Source of the DNA: Emcibacter sp.
Lineage (GTDB): Bacteria; Pseudomonadota; Alphaproteobacteria; Sphingomonadales; Emcibacteraceae
Direction of reading: 5' to 3'
DNA length: 64,000 bases
NCBI RefSeq assembly: GCF_963675455.1
Contig: NZ_OY776217.1
Coordinates: 372,001-436,000 of the forward strand
Shown here piece after piece: positions 35,328 through 43,837 of this stretch (its first letter is position 1; each line of letters starts with the position of its first letter). The position numbers and the translations under genes are program-made. Under the pieces are notes generated by a model. It did no database searches. It was not told the DNA's origin and saw only the letters and a list, made by a program, of their open reading frames with translations.

Positions 35328-37102
35328 CAGGTGTCTCCCGGACCGGTCAGAGCCTTGTTACATTCTTCCAGGGCCTCGGGCGTGCCCACATGATACCAGT
35401 CACCATCATGAACAATGCCGTATAACCTTCCCGCGGCGGCAGCCCGGTCAAAAATCTCCCTGAGGGAAAAGGGCGCATTCGCCAAACCGTCAAACAGGAT
35501 CGGTTTCATGGTCAGCACACCGGCGTACATATAGTCCGCCGACGCCTTTGGATTGGCAGAAGCCCTGCGCGGCATCAGGCGTCCGCTATCATCCCGGTGG
35601 AAATCACCGGCACCATCATAGCCCACGGCCTTATCCGTGGGCATCAGCAGCATCAGGATGTCCATGTCCTCCGGTCGCCAGTTCGCCGCCAGCCGATGCA
35701 GCATGGATTCACACCCTGGCGCAGTATTTTCCTGCCAGACAAGATCGCTGTTAAGCACATAAAAGCTTCGGTTTCCAAACCACGGCAACGCCTTCATGAC
35801 GCCGCCGCCGCTGTCCATCAAGTGATCCCGTTCATCGGACAGGATCACCTTGGGCCGATGATCCGGCCGCACCTTCACAGCCGCCTCTATCTGATCGGCC
35901 AGATAATGCATATTGACCACCGCCGTCCTGACGCCAGCCGCCGCCAGACCATCCAGCAGGCGGTCCAGCATCGACTTGCCCGCCACCTTCAGCAGCGGTT
36001 TTGGTGTTTCGTCTGTCAACGGACGCATGCGGGTCCCGAGCCCCGCCGCCAGGATCATCGCCCTTGCCGCCGCCTGCGGCTTGGCTGCCGGTGCCTTCAT
36101 GCGCAGGTTCCCCGGCACTTTCCTGTCGAACCAGTCCTTAAGCTCCCTGAGTGCCGGATGATCAAGGTCCCGCTGCAGAAGATCCCAGACCCTGGGGATA
36201 AGCGAGAGATATTTGTCCTTGCCGTCGCGCTGACACAACCGGGCGAAAATACCAATGATCTTGGCATTGCGCTGAGCACCAAGCAGGGCATAATCCCTCA
36301 GGAACTCCGCCGGCTCCAGCCCGGTCAGCTCCACATAGTCGTTCAACATTTTCAGTTCAAGTTCCGGCCCAACATCCCTGCGGGCATCCTGCAGCAAGGA
36401 AACCAGGTCATAGGCCCGGTGTCCCATCAGCGCATCCTGGAAATCCAGCAAACCCACCTGCCGGTCGTCAAAACGATCCGGCAGATGAAGCAGATTTTCC
36501 GCATGATAGTCGCGCAGGACAATACAGTCCCGGCTCTGGGAAATATCCTCCAGTACACATGACCAGAGATTGATAAACTCCTGTCGCTCCTCAGCCTCCA
36601 GACGACGGTTGGTCAGCAGGGGCAAATACCAGTCGACAAAAAGCGCCACTTCATCCAGAAGCACCTTCATATCATAAGCCGGCACCCTATAGAGTTCATC
36701 CCGGGTCACCATCAGCTGTTCCGGCACCGGCCGGTCCTGCAGGAAGGCCAGAAGGGAAACAGCCTTTTCATACAGGCTTTCCTCCCGGCCAAAATCCTTT
36801 TCAATCACCCGCGCAAAAAGGTCGTCACCCAGATCTTCCAATAGCAGGAAACCGTTCTCCATATCGGCAGCCAGAATTTGCGGTGCCGACAGTCCCAGGT
36901 CGCAGAGATATCGGGAGATGGCGACAAAGGGGCGCACATCCTCGAACGCAGGCGGGGCATCCATAAGGATGGCCGTTGCGTCGCCGCGGGACAGACGGTC
37001 ATAGCGGCGAAAGGAGGCATCCCCCGCCACCGGACAAATGTCCGATCCTGCCCAGCCCTGTTGACCAATAAAGTCCTCTTTCAACGCGGTACGATCAGTC
37101 AT
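35327..37102 (-). CDS. Fused MurNAc/GlcNAc kinase (AmgK) and MurNAc-1-phosphate uridylyltransferase (MurU)
   Basis: 591 residues in one uninterrupted frame from ATG 37102. Residues 1-330 are an aminoglycoside phosphotransferase/choline-kinase fold of the AmgK type: VAGDASFRRYDRL, CIVLRDYHAENLLHLP (Asp198, Asn203) and VGLLDFQDALMG (Asp220). A linker rich in Ala, Pro and Lys spans about 331-347. Residues 348-591 are a MurU-type nucleotidyltransferase: MILAAGLGTRMRPLTDETPK, then NSDLVW and the C-terminal DGDWYHVGTPEALEE. The two activities convert recycled MurNAc to UDP-MurNAc, bypassing MurA. In most relatives these are two genes at this same place between tsaE and addB. An in-frame Met335 may be the remnant of a separate murU start. 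Confidence 0.88.
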   Translation of the reverse strand: MTDRTALKEDFIGQQGWAGSDICPVAGDASFRRYDRLSRGDATAILMDAPPAFEDVRPFVAISRYLCDLGLSAPQILAADMENGFLLLEDLGDDLFARVIEKDFGREESLYEKAVSLLAFLQDRPVPEQLMVTRDELYRVPAYDMKVLLDEVALFVDWYLPLLTNRRLEAEERQEFINLWSCVLEDISQSRDCIVLRDYHAENLLHLPDRFDDRQVGLLDFQDALMGHRAYDLVSLLQDARRDVGPELELKMLNDYVELTGLEPAEFLRDYALLGAQRNAKIIGIFARLCQRDGKDKYLSLIPRVWDLLQRDLDHPALRELKDWFDRKVPGNLRMKAPAAKPQAAARAMILAAGLGTRMRPLTDETPKPLLKVAGKSMLDRLLDGLAAAGVRTAVVNMHYLADQIEAAVKVRPDHRPKVILSDERDHLMDSGGGVMKALPWFGNRSFYVLNSDLVWQENTAPGCESMLHRLAANWRPEDMDILMLLMPTDKAVGYDGAGDFHRDDSGRLMPRRASANPKASADYMYAGVLTMKPILFDGLANAPFSLREIFDRAAAAGRLYGIVHDGDWYHVGTPEALEECNKALTGPGDT

Positions 37103-37586
37103 TCGCGAATACTCCCGCCAGACGCCTTTGCCAGTGGTCGTCACCTTCCAGCGATACCAGCCGTTCATCCCCGTCCCCGGCGATTTCCAGCCGTATCACC
37201 AGATGCCCCTCCGGCAGGTAGGGGCCAAGTTTTGAGGGCCATTCAATCAGGCTGACGGCCAGGTCAAAGGCTTCATCTATGCCAAGCTCGAATGCCTCTT
37301 CCGGTTCCTCCAGACGATAGAAATCGAAGTGCCAGACACTCGGGGTCGTCTGGTCGTCCGGCGCCGGCTCGTAAACCTGGACAAGATTGAACGTTGGACT
37401 GGGCACATCCTCCGCATATCCCAGGGCATGGATAAGCGACCGGCAAAACTCCGTTTTACCGGCGCCGAGATCCCCCTCCAGCGCAAGAATATCGCCAATA
37501 CGCAGACAATGCGAAAGCTTTTCCGCCAGCGTTCTGGTGGCGGCAAGGTCCGTCAGCCTGGTCTGATAAATTTTTCTGTTCGTCAT
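37095..37586 (-). CDS. tsaE: tRNA threonylcarbamoyladenosine biosynthesis ATPase
   Basis: 163 residues. Walker A GDLGAGKTEFCRSLIHALG (about residues 38-56), then VPSPTFNLVQVYE and HFDFYRLEEPEEAFELGIDE. TsaE works with TsaB and TsaD in making t6A37 in tRNAs. Its final eight bases overlap the amgK-murU start. Position between divL and amgK is conserved in alphaproteobacteria. Confidence 0.95.
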   Translation of the reverse strand: MTNRKIYQTRLTDLAATRTLAEKLSHCLRIGDILALEGDLGAGKTEFCRSLIHALGYAEDVPSPTFNLVQVYEPAPDDQTTPSVWHFDFYRLEEPEEAFELGIDEAFDLAVSLIEWPSKLGPYLPEGHLVIRLEIAGDGDERLVSLEGDDHWQRRLAGVFAND

Positions 37587-37624
37587 GAAGGATTATTGTC
37601 GTGTCGGGGGTTCAATGGCAAGTC

Positions 37625-40123
37625 TCATTCACCGACCATTTTAATATTGATTTCATCCGGCACTGTCTTTGGCAGGCGGCAGGTCACCGTTGTTCCCATA
37701 TTCAGCCGGCTGTCCACATCCATTGTACCGCCATGCATTTCGACAAAGCTTTTTGCCAGTGAAAGCCCCAGACCGGCGCCTTGGGTATTGCGGACGTTGC
37801 TGCCGGTGTAGAATTTTTCAAAGATTTGTTCGATCTCTCCGGCCGGAATGCCCACCCCTGTATCCTTGACAAAGATACGGTAGGAGCCGTTTTCCTCACG
37901 AGCACCGATCGTGATAAAACCGGGCGAAGGGGTGAATTTCACGGCATTGCTGATCAGGTTATGGACAGTATGATGAAGCCGCTTGCCATCCCCCGTGATC
38001 AGGCCGATATCATCCGGGCAGTCAAATTCGACCTCAAGTCCCTTGGCCCTGACATTATCCTCCAGGTCCTCCAGAACCTCCTTCAACATACCCTGCAGGC
38101 TGAAAGAGGAGACTTCCAGGGTCATGCCGCCGGCTTCGATCACGGCGAGGTCAAGAATGTCGTTGATCAGGCCCAGAAGATGATCCGAGGCCGACAGGAT
38201 ATTTCGCATATACTGATGCTGGTCGTCATTGAGCGGGCCCTGATACTCCTTTTCAAGGAGTTCGGAAAAACCGATAATACTGTTCAGGGGGTTCCTCAGC
38301 TCATAGGACATATGGGCCAGGAATTCGGTCTTGACCTTGTCGGTGGCTTCAAGGGCCAGGTTACGTTCACGCAGGGCGTTTTCAATCCGGAAGCTGTCGG
38401 TGACATCCAGGAAGGTCACCAGCACACCGCCATCAGGCAGCGAAACAGACATATAATCGATAACGGTGTCATTACGGAAATTAAGACGTCCGGAACCGCT
38501 CTCGCGACTTCCTTCGCCGCCGACGACAAGATCCCTCAAAGTCTCCATCTGGGACATGTTTCTGAAATTCTCGGCGCCCTGCTCCAGTACATCCATAATA
38601 TGGGGAGATTCCTTCAGATAATCCTCGGACAGACCCCACATCTTGGCAAAACCCGGGTTGTTCAGCTGCAGGCAGCCATCGATGCCGAACACAGCTACCG
38701 CCTCATGCAGGTTATTGAGGGTTTCCTGCTGAACCGCAAACAGGGTATTGTAGGATCGTTCAAGCGCCAGATAGTCAGTTACATCCTCGTAAAAGATCAA
38801 CAGGCCGCCCTGGGGGTGGGGCTGGGTCACCACGCGCAGGGTAGCTTCATCGGGCAGGTGCCACATTTCCTCGATCGGTTCCATCAGTTCCGTATAGGTG
38901 GAAAGCTGTTTCTGTTTCCAGACCGGGAAATTGGCCTGTTCCGGCAACCGCCGCGCCTCCCGCATGATTTCCAGGACCTCGGCATGATGAGGATGCGTAA
39001 ACAGTCTTTCCTCGGGGATATGCCAGAGCCGGACAAAGGCGCTGTTGTAATATTCCAGGCGTTTGTCGAGGCCGAAAATGGCCACCGCCGTTGACAGTTT
39101 GTTGAGGGTTTCTGAATGGGATTCCGTGTGATGGATCAGTTCGCCACGGGCTTCCTCCAGTTCGGTGATATCCATGGCATAACCAAGGAAAGCGCGACTG
39201 CCATTGTCGCCATAAAGCGGGATATTGTGAATATCCATAGCACGCCGTTCGCCGCGAATTACTACAAAATGCTTGTCCCGCTGGGCCTCACCCGCCTTTT
39301 CCACCATCATGGCCATGTCTTTGGCGCTCTGGCCGAGGGTGCTGGTCACCAGTTCGAGCCCGTCTTCCAGTACCTGTTCCCGGCTTTCGCCTTCGACAGC
39401 CTCAACATAGGCCTTGTTCACCCAGATCAGGTCAAGGTCTTCATTCCTGATCCAGAAGGGCAGGGTCACCTGATCGGCAACGATCTGGTAGAAACGCAGT
39501 TCCTCACTCAGCCGGGCGAATTCCTGCTGCTGATGAACCGCGATATTTTCTTCTTCGGAAAGGTTCCTGAACCAGATGATACTGCCGCCGCCGGGACCTG
39601 CTGCCTGGTCAAGCAATTCCCCGTGTACGACAACACGTCTTTCCCCATCTTTCAGTTTCAGGATCAGGTAAAAGGACTTTCCCTGCTCCACCAATTGCTC
39701 GCTGCATTCACGCAACCGCATGAATTCCGGCAGTGAAATCCGGGCAATGGCCTCCCGCAAGCCGTCAAGGGACAGTATATTTTCCTTCAGCCCCATCCAT
39801 TCCGCGAATCCGGGACTGGTGTTCAGGTGCCCTCTGGCGCCGATACGGATATAGACTTCCTGGCGGGAGGACAGCAGCCGCGCCAGATCATTATAGTCCC
39901 GTTCCCGCGCCTTGAGCCGCCGATTCAGTTTCCGCCGTGAAATCACAAGCCAGACGAGCATAATAAAAGCAAGCAGACAGAAGGGGATAAAGGCCGCGAT
40001 GAAATAGCCGTTGTCCGGCAACAGAGTGACGGCAGCCGCATCAGCGCTCAGGCCTGTCGCCAGATAAATTGTCAGAAACAGGCCGGCACCCCGGAAAACA
40101 CTGTTACCTGTTTGTCTTTTCAT
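37625..40123 (-). CDS. divL: DivL-type PAS-domain pseudokinase with Tyr at the phospho-acceptor site
   Basis: 832 residues from ATG 40123 (GTG 40135 is possible). N-terminal hydrophobic segments (about 11-34 and 39-62), a basic coiled coil, about four PAS-like domains between residues 85 and 585 (for example LNKLSTAVAIFGLDKRLEYY and LNNLHEAVAVFGIDG), a dimerisation helix pair and a C-terminal HATPase domain with HNLISNAVKFTPSP and FVKDTGVGIPAGE. The H-box reads FLAHMSYELRNPLNSIIGF: residue 607 is Tyr (codon TAT, 38303-38305) instead of His. This is the hallmark of Caulobacter DivL, which controls CckA and so the CtrA cell-cycle pathway. The location next to ahcY and tsaE fits. Confidence 0.87.
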   Translation of the reverse strand: MKRQTGNSVFRGAGLFLTIYLATGLSADAAAVTLLPDNGYFIAAFIPFCLLAFIMLVWLVISRRKLNRRLKARERDYNDLARLLSSRQEVYIRIGARGHLNTSPGFAEWMGLKENILSLDGLREAIARISLPEFMRLRECSEQLVEQGKSFYLILKLKDGERRVVVHGELLDQAAGPGGGSIIWFRNLSEEENIAVHQQQEFARLSEELRFYQIVADQVTLPFWIRNEDLDLIWVNKAYVEAVEGESREQVLEDGLELVTSTLGQSAKDMAMMVEKAGEAQRDKHFVVIRGERRAMDIHNIPLYGDNGSRAFLGYAMDITELEEARGELIHHTESHSETLNKLSTAVAIFGLDKRLEYYNSAFVRLWHIPEERLFTHPHHAEVLEIMREARRLPEQANFPVWKQKQLSTYTELMEPIEEMWHLPDEATLRVVTQPHPQGGLLIFYEDVTDYLALERSYNTLFAVQQETLNNLHEAVAVFGIDGCLQLNNPGFAKMWGLSEDYLKESPHIMDVLEQGAENFRNMSQMETLRDLVVGGEGSRESGSGRLNFRNDTVIDYMSVSLPDGGVLVTFLDVTDSFRIENALRERNLALEATDKVKTEFLAHMSYELRNPLNSIIGFSELLEKEYQGPLNDDQHQYMRNILSASDHLLGLINDILDLAVIEAGGMTLEVSSFSLQGMLKEVLEDLEDNVRAKGLEVEFDCPDDIGLITGDGKRLHHTVHNLISNAVKFTPSPGFITIGAREENGSYRIFVKDTGVGIPAGEIEQIFEKFYTGSNVRNTQGAGLGLSLAKSFVEMHGGTMDVDSRLNMGTTVTCRLPKTVPDEINIKMVGE

Positions 40124-40173
40124 TCTTCTACCCACAACCGAAGTTCAGGGAATAAGTTAGCGGCTCACCAGGC

Positions 40174-40214
40174 AAAAAGAAAGCCTGTTAATGACACACA
40201 GGCATTAACAGGCT
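40174..40214 (-). terminator. Intrinsic terminator of ahcY
   Basis: AGCCTGTTAATG (40182-40193) and CATTAACAGGCT (40203-40214) make a perfect 12-bp stem with a nine-base loop. On the minus strand the stem is followed by a T-rich run (TTTCTTTTT). It separates ahcY from divL. Confidence 0.85.
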
Positions 40215-40238
40215 CAAATATTTAAATGACCGGACGGC

Positions 40239-41534
40239 TTAGTATCTGTAATGATCCGGCTTGAATGGTCCCTGAACGGGAACATCGATATAGTCAGCCT
40301 GCTTCTGGTTCAATTTGGTCAGCTTGACCCCAAGACGGTCAAGATGCAGGGAGGCCACTTTTTCATCAAGATGTTTGGGCAGCACATAAACCTTGTTGCC
40401 GTAGTTTTCTGAATTTTCCCACAGCTCGATCTGCGCCATCACCTGGTTGGTGAAAGAGGCGCTCATGACAAAGCTCGGATGGCCGGTGGCACAACCCAGG
40501 TTAACCAGGCGGCCCTTGGCCAGCACGATCAGGCGTTTGCCGTCCGGGAAAACCACTTCATCAACCTGTGGCTTGACTTCTTCCCAGGTATAATTTTCAA
40601 GAGCTGCGATCTGGATTTCGGAATCGAAATGTCCGATGTTGCAGACAATCGCCCGGTCTTTCATCTGGCGCATGTGATCGATGGTAATCACATCCACATT
40701 GCCGGTGGTTGTGACGAAAATGTCGCCTACAGATGCCGCGTCTTCCATGGTGGTCACTTCATAACCTTCCATGGCAGCCTGCAGGGCACAGATCGGATCA
40801 ATTTCGGTGACCAGAACCCGGGCGCCCTGATTGCGCATGCTGGCGGCAGAACCCTTGCCCACATCGCCGTAACCGCAGACGACGCCAATCTTGCCGGCCA
40901 TCATCACGTCAGTAGCCCGCTTGATACCGTCGACAAGGCTTTCCCGGCATCCATACAGGTTGTCGAATTTTGATTTGGTCACACTGTCATTCACATTGAT
41001 GGCAGGAACCGTCAGCTTGCCGGCTTTTTCCATCTGATACAGCCGGAGGACGCCGGTTGTGGTTTCTTCGGAAATACCACGCACATCCTTCATCAGTTCC
41101 GGGAAGTCCTCATACATCATGGCGGTCAGGTCGCCGCCGTCGTCGAGGATCATGTTGGGGCGCCAGCCGTCCGGGCCGACGATGGTTTCCCGGATGCACC
41201 AGAGAAACTCTTCTTCGGTCAGGCCCTTCCAGGCAAAAACCGGTACATTAGATGCCGCAATAGCTGCCGCAGCGTGATCCTGGGTGGAAAAAATATTACA
41301 GGATGACCAACGGATTTCAGCCCCGAGTTCGATCAGGGTTTCAATCAGCACAGCGGTCTGAATGGTCATATGCAGACAGCCGGCAATACGGGCGCCTTTC
41401 AGCGGCTTACTTGCCCCGAACTCTTCCCGGAGCGCCATCAGGCCCGGCATTTCCGTTTCTGCAATGGCGATCTCACGGCGACCCCAGCCGGCCTGTGAAA
41501 TGTCCGCAACTTTATAATCTGTAAATTCAGTCAT
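40239..41534 (-). CDS. ahcY: Adenosylhomocysteinase
   Basis: 431 residues. Hydrolyses S-adenosylhomocysteine to adenosine and homocysteine in the methyl cycle. The NAD site is VVCGYGDVGKGSAASMRNQ, with substrate motifs SCNIFSTQDHAAAAIA, NVNDSVTKSKFDNLYGCRE and the C-terminal PVQGPFKPDHYRY. A strong AAAGGAAAG ribosome binding site precedes ATG 41534, and a promoter-like pair lies at 41570-41598. It sits between divL and the PTS genes. Confidence 0.98.
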   Translation of the reverse strand: MTEFTDYKVADISQAGWGRREIAIAETEMPGLMALREEFGASKPLKGARIAGCLHMTIQTAVLIETLIELGAEIRWSSCNIFSTQDHAAAAIAASNVPVFAWKGLTEEEFLWCIRETIVGPDGWRPNMILDDGGDLTAMMYEDFPELMKDVRGISEETTTGVLRLYQMEKAGKLTVPAINVNDSVTKSKFDNLYGCRESLVDGIKRATDVMMAGKIGVVCGYGDVGKGSAASMRNQGARVLVTEIDPICALQAAMEGYEVTTMEDAASVGDIFVTTTGNVDVITIDHMRQMKDRAIVCNIGHFDSEIQIAALENYTWEEVKPQVDEVVFPDGKRLIVLAKGRLVNLGCATGHPSFVMSASFTNQVMAQIELWENSENYGNKVYVLPKHLDEKVASLHLDRLGVKLTKLNQKQADYIDVPVQGPFKPDHYRY

Positions 41535-41569
41535 TGGTCAGTCTTTCCTTTTCGCACCATACGCGCAAG

Positions 41570-41598
41570 CTTATAGCAAGTCTCAGCACTCGCCACAA
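41570..41598 (-). promoter_or_regulatory. Candidate sigma-70-type promoter of ahcY
   Basis: On the minus strand TTGTGG (41598-41593), a 17-base spacer and TATAAG (41575-41570). Predicted start near 41563, about 30 bases before the ahcY ATG. The AT-rich stretch upstream (41600-41650) could act as an UP-like element. Confidence 0.5.
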
Positions 41599-41657
41599 TA
41601 AAATAAATAAAGAAATCTTTATATCTCTATATATCTTCTGAATTTATTAAGGAAATA

Positions 41658-41954
41658 CTAATCTTCGCCAAATTTGTCTTCCACAAGTTCCTGCAGGGCC
41701 TGCAGGGCTTCCGGGGCCTGGGCGCCGTCACACTGAATGACAATCTGATCTCCCGGCGCGGCGGCCAGCATCATCAGACCCATAATGGAAGTCCCGGAGA
41801 CGGATGTGCCGTCCTTGGAAACCTGTATCCGGGAATCAAATTTTTCGGCAACCGACACAAATTTTGCCGACGCCCGGGCATGCAGTCCCCTGCGGTTAAG
41901 GATGGTCAGGGTTGTTTCACAGGGAAGTCCGGCCGCCCCCTGTTCTGCCGTCAT
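41658..41954 (-). CDS. HPr-type phosphocarrier protein
   Basis: 98 residues. Phosphorylated His25 in ILNRRGLHARASAKFVS and the regulatory Ser57 in VSGTSIMGLMMLAA, the site that HprK modifies. In alphaproteobacteria this HPr belongs to a regulatory PTS (PtsP, HPr, EIIA) without sugar permeases. Overlaps the EIIA stop by four bases (ATGA). Confidence 0.95.
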   Translation of the reverse strand: MTAEQGAAGLPCETTLTILNRRGLHARASAKFVSVAEKFDSRIQVSKDGTSVSGTSIMGLMMLAAAPGDQIVIQCDGAQAPEALQALQELVEDKFGED

Positions 41955-42358
41955 GAAACCTCTCCGGACAGGACATGGGAAGCCACGTTGATATATTTGC
42001 GCCCTGATTCCTGGGCGGCGGTGATCGCCTCCTCCATGGAACAGGCCACCCGCACACTGGCAAGTTTGATCAGCATGGGCAGGTTAATACCGGCAATGAC
42101 TTCCACATTGGCGTTATCCATGATGGAAATGGCCAGGTTGGAAGGCGTTCCGCCGAACATATCCGTCAACAGGATGACACCGTCGCCCTGATCAGCTTCC
42201 TTGACTGCATTAAGGATATCTTCCCGACGCTGCTCCATATCGTCGTCCGGTCCAATACAAATGGACCTGACGGCCTTTTGCGGGCCAACCACATGTTCCA
42301 TGGCAGATACGAATTCTTCCGCCAGTCGACCATGCGTTACAACCACCATACCGATCAT
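41951..42358 (-). CDS. PTS EIIA component, mannose family
   Basis: 135 residues. N-terminal MIGMVVVTHGRLAEEF places the phosphorylated His at residue 9; GVILLTDMFGGTPSNLA is the family signature. No EIIB, EIIC or EIID genes are nearby, so it is a regulatory rather than transport EIIA. Encoded between rapZ and HPr, coupled to HPr. Confidence 0.94.
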   Translation of the reverse strand: MIGMVVVTHGRLAEEFVSAMEHVVGPQKAVRSICIGPDDDMEQRREDILNAVKEADQGDGVILLTDMFGGTPSNLAISIMDNANVEVIAGINLPMLIKLASVRVACSMEEAITAAQESGRKYINVASHVLSGEVS

Positions 42359-42381
42359 ATATCATTTCCGTTTCTTAAAAT

Positions 42382-43293
42382 TCATTCACCGGACAAAAGT
42401 TCACGGTGATGCACATTGACCCAATAGCCGTTTCGATGCAACAATTCAGCCAGTTCCCGGGCCACAAATACCGATCTGTGTCGGCCGCCTGTACACCCGA
42501 AAGCGATGGTCAGGTAAGACTTACCCTCTTTCTTGTACTCAGGCAGCAAAGACAATATCAGAGAACCTATCTTATCCCAAAAACTTTCGAAAGACGGATC
42601 TGCTTTTATAAAAGCCGCCACATCCTCGTCCTCGCCAGTGAGCGGACGCAGGCTGTCTTCATAGTGTGGATTTTTGAGAAACCGCACATCAAAAACCAGG
42701 TCCGCATCCCGCGGCAACCCTTTTGGATAACCAAAGGAACAGATGGAAATATTCAGGTCGCCGCCGGCCTTGCGCTCGAATCGCTGGGTCAGCATGCGCT
42801 TCAGTTCATGAATACCCAGGTCCGAGGTGTCAAAGAAATAGTCCGCTTCAGCCCGGATCACCTCCAGCATCTGGCGTTCCCGGACGATACCGTCGGAAAC
42901 CGGCCGGTCGATGGCCAGCGGATGACGTCGCCGGGTTTCAGTAAACCGTTTGGCCAGGACCGTATTGTTGCTGTCAAAATAAAGGATTTTTACATCCAGA
43001 TCGTCCCGGTCCTTCAGTTCCTGCAGGCGTGAGAGGATCCGGTCCGGGCGGAAATTCCGGGTGCGGGCATCGATGCCAATGGCGAAAGCCGGATTGATAT
43101 GGTCCGTATCCTCGCTTTTCGCAAGCTCTATCAGATTGGGCAGCAGGCTCAACGGCAGATTGTCCAGTGCCTCATATCCAATATCTTCCAATGCCTTGAG
43201 AGCCGTGGATTTTCCGGCGCCGGACATGCCGGTAATCAGCAAAAGAGTGAGCCTGTCGGTCGCCGGACCGGCCCCTTCCCCGTTTTTAGTCAC
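42382..43293 (-). CDS. rapZ: RapZ/YvcJ-type nucleotide-binding protein
   Basis: 303 residues. Walker A LLITGMSGAGKSTALKALED (about 19-38), VRFLKNPHYEDSLRPLTG and the C-terminal AFGCTGGRHRSVFVARELAE. In E. coli RapZ is an RNase E adaptor controlling glucosamine-6-phosphate synthase; in alphaproteobacteria the role is less clear, but location with HprK, EIIA and HPr is standard. Confidence 0.95.
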   Translation of the reverse strand: MTKNGEGAGPATDRLTLLLITGMSGAGKSTALKALEDIGYEALDNLPLSLLPNLIELAKSEDTDHINPAFAIGIDARTRNFRPDRILSRLQELKDRDDLDVKILYFDSNNTVLAKRFTETRRRHPLAIDRPVSDGIVRERQMLEVIRAEADYFFDTSDLGIHELKRMLTQRFERKAGGDLNISICSFGYPKGLPRDADLVFDVRFLKNPHYEDSLRPLTGEDEDVAAFIKADPSFESFWDKIGSLILSLLPEYKKEGKSYLTIAFGCTGGRHRSVFVARELAELLHRNGYWVNVHHRELLSGE

Positions 43294-43408
43294 CTTATTC
43301 CCCTGTTGCGCTACTCGGACGATCAGGCATCTGTCTCTATGCCGACCGTGCAGGAATCAATTTACAGGCTAAATATTCTCACAGCGGGAGGAAATATACA
43401 AATCTATT

Positions 43409-43837
43409 TCATGAAAGAAAATGCCTCAGGGCGGCCCGGACTTTTGCCACAGCCGATGCCTCAAGGGCCATAAACTCAAGCTGCGGGACACAGATCCCCT
43501 CATGTTCGAAGAATTGTTCCCCGGGCAGCCTCTCCGGATATACGTCCCCTTCCGGATCAAGCAACACCAGCACCAGATCAACGGAAACGGACGGCAGGAT
43601 CGGCATTTTCACCAGACCGAGCCCGCGCACCTCGATCATCCCGGCAATATTTTCGGCCGGGCGGGCAACCAGGCCGTCTGCCTCCCGGACCAGGGTGACA
43701 TAATCGTCTCCGACCAGCTTTGCCCCGGCCTCCTCGATCAGGCGCAGGGCCAGATCGGATTTGCCATAACCGGAGGAACCTGTAATCATAATGCCCCGAT
43801 CTTCCAGGGCCACAACCGTGGCGTGATACAGTGTCAT
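43409..43837 (-). CDS. hprK: HPr kinase/phosphorylase, short alphaproteobacterial form
   Basis: 142 residues, about half the length of the Firmicutes enzyme: only the C-terminal catalytic domain is present, the N-terminal domain is missing, as usual in alphaproteobacteria. P-loop ITGSSGYGKSDLALRL (residues 18-33), LVGDDYVTLV and the signature IEVRGLGLVKMPIL. It phosphorylates Ser57 of HPr. Coupled to chvG by an ATGA overlap, linking it to the two-component system. Confidence 0.95.
   Translation of the reverse strand: MTLYHATVVALEDRGIMITGSSGYGKSDLALRLIEEAGAKLVGDDYVTLVREADGLVARPAENIAGMIEVRGLGLVKMPILPSVSVDLVLVLLDPEGDVYPERLPGEQFFEHEGICVPQLEFMALEASAVAKVRAALRHFLS

Noticed and set aside
41535..41657. 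SAM/SAH riboswitch before ahcY
   Set aside because: The leader from the predicted start is only about 30 bases and shows no riboswitch pairing.
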